DNA of 64,000 nucleotides. It comes from SHVO01 sp964576515 (lineage in GTDB: Bacteria; Pseudomonadota; Alphaproteobacteria; Rhodospirillales; Rhodospirillaceae). Positions 59,317-64,000 of this stretch are shown here, piece after piece. The notes below the pieces were generated by a model that was not told where the DNA came from, searched no databases, and was given only the letters and a program-made list of their open reading frames with translations. The DNA is taken from assembly GCA_964576515.1 (NCBI GenBank), contig CAZNUW010000003.1, positions 124,001 through 188,000 on the forward strand, written 5' to 3'. How positions within the stretch are numbered: position 1 is the first letter of the stretch; each line of letters begins with the position of its first letter. The position numbers and the translations under genes are program-made.

Positions 59317-60306
59317 ATGACAGCCTTTCAAAAAATCGCGGTGGTCGGCGCGGGCGCCATGGGCGGGATGCTCGGCGGCATGCTGGCCGCGCACGGCGAG
59401 GACGTGACCTTCATCGCGCGCGGCGAAACATTGGCCGCCCTCAAACGCGGGTTCACCATGATCGACCCGGCGGGCGCGCATCATACGCCGCCGGTGAAAG
59501 CCGCGGCCGCGGACGACTCCGGCCCGTTCGACCTCGTCATCCTGTGTTTGAAAGCGCATCAGATCGCGGCGGCGGCCAAGACCCTGCCGCGCCTGTTCCA
59601 CGCCGAGACGCCGGTGGTCGCGGTGCTGAACGGCATCCCCTGGTGGTATTTTCATAAAAGCGGCGGCCCGTTCGAGGGCCGTGCGGTGGCGACCGTCGAT
59701 CCCGACGGGTCCATCGCGCACGCCATTGCGGGCCGGCGCGTCATCGGCGGCGTGATTTATGCGGCGGCCAATGTCCCCGCGCCGGGCGTTATCCATGTCA
59801 CCAACACCAGCGTCCTTCATATCGGCGAACCGGACGGCAGCGCTTCCGCGCGTTTGACGGAGATCGCGAACCTCTTCAATCGCGCCGCTTTCAAGACGGT
59901 GGCCAGCGCCGACATCCGCACCGACATCTGGACCAAGGTGTGGGGCAACTCCTCCTTCAATCCGGTCAGCGCCCTGACCGGTGCGGGCCTTTCCACCATC
60001 GCGCGCGACCCGGGGGCCTGCGATGTCGTGCGCGGGATCATGCGCGAGGTGGAACAAGTGGTGGAAGCCCTCGGCCTTCGCATGAAGGTGTCGCTGGAAC
60101 AGCGCATCAAGATCACCGAGGCCCTGGGGAACCATAAGACGTCGATGTTGCAAGACATCGAGGCCAAGCGCTTCCCGGAGATCGACGCCAATCTGGGCGC
60201 GGTCGCCGAGATCGCCCGCATGGTGGGCGTCGCCACGCCGATGCTGGACGCGATCATGACCGTGACACGGTTGCTGGCGCGCACCGTGACCGGCGCGGCG
60301 GCGTGA
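59317..60306 (+). CDS. 2-dehydropantoate 2-reductase family protein (PanE/ApbA)
   Basis: 329 residues, cytosolic. The NADP motif VVGAGAMGGMLGGMLAA is at 9-25, the substrate-binding region reads TDIWTKVWGNSSFNPVSALTG with the catalytic Lys in WTKVW, and the C-terminal helical domain starts near 190. In pantothenate synthesis this enzyme reduces ketopantoate; several bacteria carry extra paralogues with other ketoacid substrates. It lies 4 bp after the first S1/P1-like gene and its TGA overlaps the GTG of the second, an odd sandwich for a vitamin-pathway enzyme. Confidence 0.9.
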   Translation: MTAFQKIAVVGAGAMGGMLGGMLAAHGEDVTFIARGETLAALKRGFTMIDPAGAHHTPPVKAAAADDSGPFDLVILCLKAHQIAAAAKTLPRLFHAETPVVAVLNGIPWWYFHKSGGPFEGRAVATVDPDGSIAHAIAGRRVIGGVIYAAANVPAPGVIHVTNTSVLHIGEPDGSASARLTEIANLFNRAAFKTVASADIRTDIWTKVWGNSSFNPVSALTGAGLSTIARDPGACDVVRGIMREVEQVVEALGLRMKVSLEQRIKITEALGNHKTSMLQDIEAKRFPEIDANLGAVAEIARMVGVATPMLDAIMTVTRLLARTVTGAAA

Positions 60307-61073
60307 GAGCCGCCGCCGTCGGCCTTGCCATCGTCTGCGCCGCCGGCGCGGCGCACGCCTGGTCGCCCGACGGTCACCGCATCGCCTGCACCGTCGCCTG
60401 GGACGAAATGACGGAGTCCGTGCGCGAAAACGTCGCGGGCCTTCTCGCTATCGCCACCAAACAACAGTTCGCGGAAACCTGCGCCGCCGTGGATTTGCCC
60501 GCGGCGCATCATGTCGTCTTTGTGCCGCGGACGGCCAAAGCGATCGACAGGGCGCGCGATTGCCCGGCGGGAGCCTGCGCGCTCGGTGAAATCGAGCGCG
60601 CCGTCGCGATCTTGAAAAGCCCGGCGGACCGGGAAGAAAAAGCGCTCGCGCTGAAGATCGTCGGCCACCTGGTCGCCGATCTGCATCAACCGCTGAACAT
60701 CGGCTTCGCCGAAGACGGCGGCGGCGCGGATATCAAAGGGACGTTCCGCGGGAACGCCGTCACGTTGCGCGCGATGTGGGAGCGTGAACTGGTCGCGACC
60801 GTCCTGAACCCAAATGCCCCAAACGGCTTCCTGACGGTTTACGGCTTCATGTCGGTGGAAGGCCGCGCTCCGCGCCTGGGCGCGTCGACACCCCTCGATT
60901 GGGCGAACGAGAGTCTTTGGATCATGCGCGCGCCGGCGACGGGTTACCTCGGGAATCCCGGCGGCCTCGACTACGACGAGACCTATGTGCGCCAGAATAG
61001 GCGCATCGCCCTGGAGCAATTGGACAAGGCGGGCGTGCGTCTCGCGGCGTTGTTTGCGGACGCCCTTCCTTAG
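60303..61073 (+). CDS. S1/P1 nuclease-like exported protein lacking Zn2 ligands (paralogue 2)
   Basis: 256 residues from GTG 60303, overlapping the panE-type stop as GTGA. The signal peptide ends before W20; H25, H70, H122 and D126 are kept. Zn2 ligands are again lost: N132 instead of His in QPLH, R156 and E160 instead of His and Asp in NLHxxWD. The C-terminal block MRAPATGYLGNPGGL is identical to paralogue 1, so the two arose by duplication on either side of the PanE-like gene. The catalytic pocket differs from paralogue 1 at 156 (Arg versus Tyr). Function unknown. Confidence 0.9.
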   Translation: MRAAAVGLAIVCAAGAAHAWSPDGHRIACTVAWDEMTESVRENVAGLLAIATKQQFAETCAAVDLPAAHHVVFVPRTAKAIDRARDCPAGACALGEIERAVAILKSPADREEKALALKIVGHLVADLHQPLNIGFAEDGGGADIKGTFRGNAVTLRAMWERELVATVLNPNAPNGFLTVYGFMSVEGRAPRLGASTPLDWANESLWIMRAPATGYLGNPGGLDYDETYVRQNRRIALEQLDKAGVRLAALFADALP

Positions 61074-61076
61074 ATC

Positions 61077-61859
61077 TCACACACCGCGGTCCAGGAACGC
61101 GCCGATCAGCTCGAGCACACGGTCCGGCATTTCCTTGTAGGGAACATGACCGCAATTGGTGAGGACCACCATTTCGACCGCGCCTCCCGCAAGCTCGCGG
61201 ATCATCTCAGGGTGCCGGAGCGAACCGTATTCGTCCGTATCGCCGTGCATCACCAGCACGGGGCAATGGATGTGCGGCAACACAGGCGCGAGCGACCATC
61301 CGGCGAAGTCCGGATGCAGCCAGCTTTCGATCCAGGCGTCGATGACCCAGCGTGTCTTATCGCCGTGATACTTTTTCAAGCGTTCGATGCGATCGCTACC
61401 GGGGCCGAGCGTTTTCTGCGCCGCATGGATGCCCGCGACGGTGACGTCCTCCACCAGCGCCTGCGCGGCCATCGAGATGACCCCGAGACACCGTGACGGA
61501 TACTGAGGGGCGGCCGACAACACCATGCCGCCGCCGACGCTGTGGCCGCAGAGAATAAAGGTATCGACGCCGCAGGCGGTAAGCACCGCCGCGAGCGCGT
61601 CGCGGCCCTCGGTCGCAATGAAGTCAAACGCGAGCGCGCCGGGATGGGGATCGGACCGGCCGAAACCCAACCGATCGTAGGCGATCACACGCCGCCCGGT
61701 CGCCGCGGCCAAGGCCGCCGGAAAGTCGCGCCAGAGATCGATGCAGCCGAGGGAGTCGTGAAGCAGCACGATGGGCGGCGCGCTATCGCGGCCCGGCCAC
61801 TCGCGCACAAACACCCGGCCGCCGGTAACAGTGACAAATCGATCGTGAACGTCCGGCAT
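61077..61859 (-). CDS. Alpha/beta hydrolase
   Basis: 260 residues. The nucleophile is S107 in GHSVGG, the acid is in HGDTDEYG and the His is in NCGHVPYKE. The oxyanion motif HDSLG (34-38) is unusual in having Asp after His, as in haloalkane-dehalogenase-like or meta-cleavage-product hydrolases. It is cytosolic and a single gene, convergent with S1/P1-like paralogue 2 and 17 bp upstream of the LysR gene stop on the same strand. Substrate unknown. Confidence 0.9.
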   Translation of the reverse strand: MPDVHDRFVTVTGGRVFVREWPGRDSAPPIVLLHDSLGCIDLWRDFPAALAAATGRRVIAYDRLGFGRSDPHPGALAFDFIATEGRDALAAVLTACGVDTFILCGHSVGGGMVLSAAPQYPSRCLGVISMAAQALVEDVTVAGIHAAQKTLGPGSDRIERLKKYHGDKTRWVIDAWIESWLHPDFAGWSLAPVLPHIHCPVLVMHGDTDEYGSLRHPEMIRELAGGAVEMVVLTNCGHVPYKEMPDRVLELIGAFLDRGV

Positions 61860-61876
61860 AAAATCCTCTGCTGACT

Positions 61877-62806
61877 TTAGATATCGCTCATCCCTTCGGC
61901 CGCGCGGTCGGCGCGACCCAAGGCGACAAACTGATCGAGCAACCAGGACGCCGCCGGGCCCGGCGGTGTATCGCGCCGCCAGATCCCTTCAAAGCGATAG
62001 GCGCCGCCGGGATGATCGGGCATCGCGAGACGGACAAGAGTCCCGGCCACCAAATCCGCCTCGATCATCGCGAGCGGCATATTGCCCCACCCGATCCCCT
62101 CGCGCAGCAAGGCATGTTTCGCGCCGAGGTCGGCGAGACGCCAGGTTTTCGGACTGAGCACGGAATAGTCCCGCCCTTCGGTGAAGCGCGAGCGGTCGCT
62201 CAAGACCAGTTGCGTATAGTCGCGTCCCGCGCCCGGCGGGATACGGGTCATGCGGCCCAAGGGATGATCGGGCGCGGCCACAGGCGCCATGACAATGGAC
62301 CCCGCGGCGACATGCTCGATCCCATCGACCCCGACGACGAGCGGGCCCGACACACCGACGATGGCTTTGCCGTCGAGCACCATGGCGATGATCGCGCCGA
62401 GCGCTTCGACATGCAGGCGCAGTTGCACCGTCGGAAATTTGTCCGCGAAGGCGCGCAACACCTTCCCCAACCGCTCCGTCGGCAGCATGACGTCGACCGC
62501 GAGGTCGACCTCCGCTTCCAGGCCGTCGAGCAATCCTTTCACTTTGGCGCGCAGACCATCCATCCCGTGAGAAATGGCGCGCGCCTCGGCCAGCAACGCA
62601 CGGCCGGCAACCGTCAGCGTGGGCTTGCGCGTCCCTTCGCGGTCAAACAGCGCGAGGCCCAACTGCGCTTCCAGGTTGGCGATGCCGTAGCTGACGACCG
62701 AGACCGCCCTGTTCAATTTGCGGCCGGCCGCGGCAAAACTCCCGGTCTCCACGATGGCCAGGAAAATGCGCAATTGGTCGAAGGTGGGGGTGCCCGGGAC
62801 GCTCAC
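61877..62806 (-). CDS. LysR-type transcriptional regulator
   Basis: 309 residues. N-terminal winged helix-turn-helix: TFDQLRIFLAIVETGSFAAAGRKLNRAVSVVSYGIANLEAQLG, with LFDREGTR following; the first 62 residues fit LTTR DNA-binding domains. The effector domain begins near 90. It is divergent from the pirin gene at 62924 and is its likely regulator, a common arrangement in Proteobacteria. The alpha/beta hydrolase downstream, 17 bp after its stop, may share the transcript. Confidence 0.93.
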   Translation of the reverse strand: MSVPGTPTFDQLRIFLAIVETGSFAAAGRKLNRAVSVVSYGIANLEAQLGLALFDREGTRKPTLTVAGRALLAEARAISHGMDGLRAKVKGLLDGLEAEVDLAVDVMLPTERLGKVLRAFADKFPTVQLRLHVEALGAIIAMVLDGKAIVGVSGPLVVGVDGIEHVAAGSIVMAPVAAPDHPLGRMTRIPPGAGRDYTQLVLSDRSRFTEGRDYSVLSPKTWRLADLGAKHALLREGIGWGNMPLAMIEADLVAGTLVRLAMPDHPGGAYRFEGIWRRDTPPGPAASWLLDQFVALGRADRAAEGMSDI

Positions 62807-62923
62807 TTTTCAATTTTATCGAACAATTTAGACGAATTTATCCATCTGATCGGAAAAGCAAGCAAGCCCTAAGGTGCGCCCAACACCGACCGGACAGCCC
62901 GGCCTAACCTGGAGGAACACCCC
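62807..62923. promoter_or_regulatory. LysR-pirin divergent intergenic region with A+T-rich repeats
   Basis: This 117-bp gap between divergent LysR and pirin genes contains an A+T-rich stretch (62813-62842) with near-repeats TTTATCGAAC, TTTAGACGAA and TTTATCCATC, about 10 to 12 bases apart, as expected of a LysR-type operator overlapping two promoters. The pirin ATG has GGAGGAA nine bases upstream. Repeats are read from the sequence; binding by this LysR is inferred. Confidence 0.45.
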
Positions 62924-63622
62924 ATGATCGAGCTTCGCCCGTTCAACACCCTCGGCGCCGCCAACCACGGCTGGCTGGACGCCAAACATCACTTCTCGTT
63001 CGCGGACTATTACGATCCGGCGCGCACCCACTGGGGCAACCTGCGTGTGTGGAACGACGACGCCATCGCGCCGCAGTCCGGTTTTCCGGCGCATCCGCAC
63101 CGGGACATGGAGATCATCACCTATGTCCGCGAAGGCGCGATCACCCACCAGGACAGCCTGGGCAACAAGGGCCGCACCGAAGCGGGCGACGTGCAGGTGA
63201 TGAGCGCGGGCACGGGCATCCGCCACTCGGAGTACAACTTGGAAGACGTGACGACGAAGATTTTCCAAATCTGGATCATCCCGACCCGGAACGGCGAAGC
63301 GCCGCAATGGGGCGCGAAGCCCTTCCCCAAGGGCGAACGCTCCGGGCGTTTCGTGACGCTGGCCTCGGGCTATGACCAGGACGGCGACGCCCTGCCCATC
63401 CGCACCGATGCGCGCGTTGTGGGCGCGACATTGAAAGCGGGCGAAACGGCGGATTATCCGCTGGGCAAGGACCGTCGCGCTTACCTGGTGCCCGCGACCG
63501 GCGCGGTGAAGATCGACGACGTACGCGTCAACGCCCGTGACGGGGCTGCGATCAGCGACATGGATGTCGTGCGGATCACCGCCGTCGAGGACAGCGAAAT
63601 CGTCCTCGTCGACGCCGCGTAA
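62924..63622 (+). CDS. Pirin family protein (YhhW-type quercetinase-like)
   Basis: 232 residues, the short YhhW type. Iron ligands H57, H59, H101 and E103 (FPAHPHRDMEI and GTGIRHSEYN) are intact. E. coli YhhW has quercetin 2,3-dioxygenase activity in vitro; the natural substrate is unclear. It is the second pirin in the window and differs from the longer one at 57646-58536. Controlled presumably by the divergent LysR protein. Confidence 0.95.
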   Translation: MIELRPFNTLGAANHGWLDAKHHFSFADYYDPARTHWGNLRVWNDDAIAPQSGFPAHPHRDMEIITYVREGAITHQDSLGNKGRTEAGDVQVMSAGTGIRHSEYNLEDVTTKIFQIWIIPTRNGEAPQWGAKPFPKGERSGRFVTLASGYDQDGDALPIRTDARVVGATLKAGETADYPLGKDRRAYLVPATGAVKIDDVRVNARDGAAISDMDVVRITAVEDSEIVLVDAA

Positions 63623-63659
63623 GGCTAAAGATACAAGGGAGCACGTACGTCCGATGGGA

Positions 63660-63709
63660 CGCTTCGTCCTGACAGGATCGACGATCGATCTGAGCGTCGG
63701 GACGAAGCG
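63660..63709. repeat. 10-bp inverted repeat CGCTTCGTCC/GGACGAAGCG
   Basis: Perfect 10-bp arms at 63660-63669 and 63700-63709, with a 30-base centre that itself contains GATCG...CGATC, lie in the 166-bp gap after the pirin gene. A reading frame of 35 codons from ATG 63654 overlaps it. No U-run follows either arm, so it is not a standard intrinsic terminator. It could be an RNA structure or a palindromic repeat. Confidence 0.4.
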
Positions 63710-63788
63710 AATCCCGCAAGAGTTGACAATACATGGGGAGCTTGGCCGTGTCGCATTCTGACACCTCATCCAATCTCGATGCCGACAC

Positions 63789-64000
63789 GTGACGGCGCCG
63801 CGGCGCATAAGGCGTTTCTTGTTGCCGATCGCGCAAATTTTTGCCGGCCTGCTGCTCGTGCTTGTCGCGGCAGGACTGACCTTGCGGATGCTTTATCCGC
63901 TTCCGCCTCTGGAGCCGCGCACATCCTCGACCGCCCTGCCCGACACCGGCGGCACACCGTTGGGGCGCGGAATCGCTGCGGCGCGCGCCGATCGCTCGGC
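63789..64000 (+). CDS. Phospholipase D-like protein, N-terminal part only
   Basis: At the right edge an open frame starts at GTG 63789 (in-frame stop at 63759-63761) and continues off the window. It encodes a basic N-terminus, one TM segment (about 11-31) and then LPPLEPRTSSTALPDTGGTPLG, which resembles the start of PLD-family cardiolipin-synthase-like proteins (LPPL..RT.S.AL.DT..T.LGR). The HKD motifs are outside the window. No clear ribosome site precedes the GTG, so the start is uncertain. Confidence 0.6.
   Translation, partial: MTAPRRIRRFLLPIAQIFAGLLLVLVAAGLTLRMLYPLPPLEPRTSSTALPDTGGTPLGRGIAAARADRS

Noticed and set aside
63723..63751. TTGACA as a -35 box before the phospholipase D-like gene
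   Set aside because: The sequence 17 bases downstream (CCGTGT) does not resemble a -10 box.
1..64000. CRISPR arrays, insertion sequences, prophage genes, tRNA or rRNA
   Set aside because: No transposase, integrase, phage structural gene, regularly spaced repeat-spacer units or recognisable RNA gene was seen while reading both strands; a tRNA scan was not possible by eye, so a missed single tRNA cannot be excluded.

Overview
This window is a gene-dense, GC-rich chromosome segment that looks alphaproteobacterial. The evidence is the high third-position GC, a tamA-tamB pair, alphaproteobacterial-type transporters and regulators, and a GAGCATG...CATGCTC palindrome at 7445-7492 of the kind scattered through Rhizobiales and related genomes. 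The species cannot be named from the sequence. I saw no tRNA, rRNA, insertion sequence, prophage or CRISPR array, and no gene-free stretch longer than 300 bases. Many same-strand neighbours overlap by ATGA or GTGA. Several convergent pairs share or abut their stop codons.

Layout. (1) 1-7354: a heavy-metal-type RND efflux operon (adaptor, pump, DUF3240 protein, outer-membrane factor cut by the window edge). It diverges from a PhoP/PhoQ-like two-component pair, and four phased CTGACA repeats lie between them. (2) 7531-18280: a metabolic and transport block holding an organic-acid MFS carrier, an IlvD/Edd sugar-acid dehydratase, an SDR, two orphan ModA-like binding proteins, an exported methyltransferase, a secreted cyclase, a secreted amidase and a Bcr-type MFS exporter. 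(3) 18283-24110: tamA-tamB, for outer-membrane assembly and lipid transport. (4) 24303-33228: ten genes in four same-strand blocks encoding a BchC-like dehydrogenase, a PTPS-fold protein lacking usual active-site residues, a GT4 glycosyltransferase, a methyltransferase, a cytochrome b561, a stand-alone RibD reductase, a GTP cyclohydrolase II with a decayed RibB-like N-terminus, a creatininase-family hydrolase, a membrane alkaline-phosphatase-superfamily enzyme and a CDP-alcohol phosphotransferase. This is the best candidate for an undescribed system. I infer a GTP-derived pyrimidine or pterin-like compound that is glycosylated, methylated and perhaps lipid-linked. (5) 33368-38225: a MacA-MacB-NodT tripartite exporter.

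(6) 38236-50856: housekeeping and accessory genes: msrA, a beta-propeller paired with a MoaD/ThiS-like protein, a 40-residue membrane peptide before threonine dehydratase, isochorismatase, two small proteins, a PAS protein behind an FNR/FixK-type box, a crotonase coupled to a nucleotide-transporter-like protein, an MFS exporter, DUF423, an HD hydrolase, a receiver protein with Glu at the phosphorylation position and a ferredoxin-reductase-type flavoprotein. (7) 50925-64000: malonyl-CoA synthetase, a lipoprotein, an ABC exporter coupled to a GST, a CHRD protein with a clear terminator, a DUF1428 protein, a second GST, a pirin, a PanE-like reductase between two S1/P1 nuclease paralogues that have both lost metal ligands, an alpha/beta hydrolase, a LysR regulator diverging from a second pirin, and the start of a phospholipase D-like protein.

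All family assignments come from reading motifs and lengths. No database search was run.
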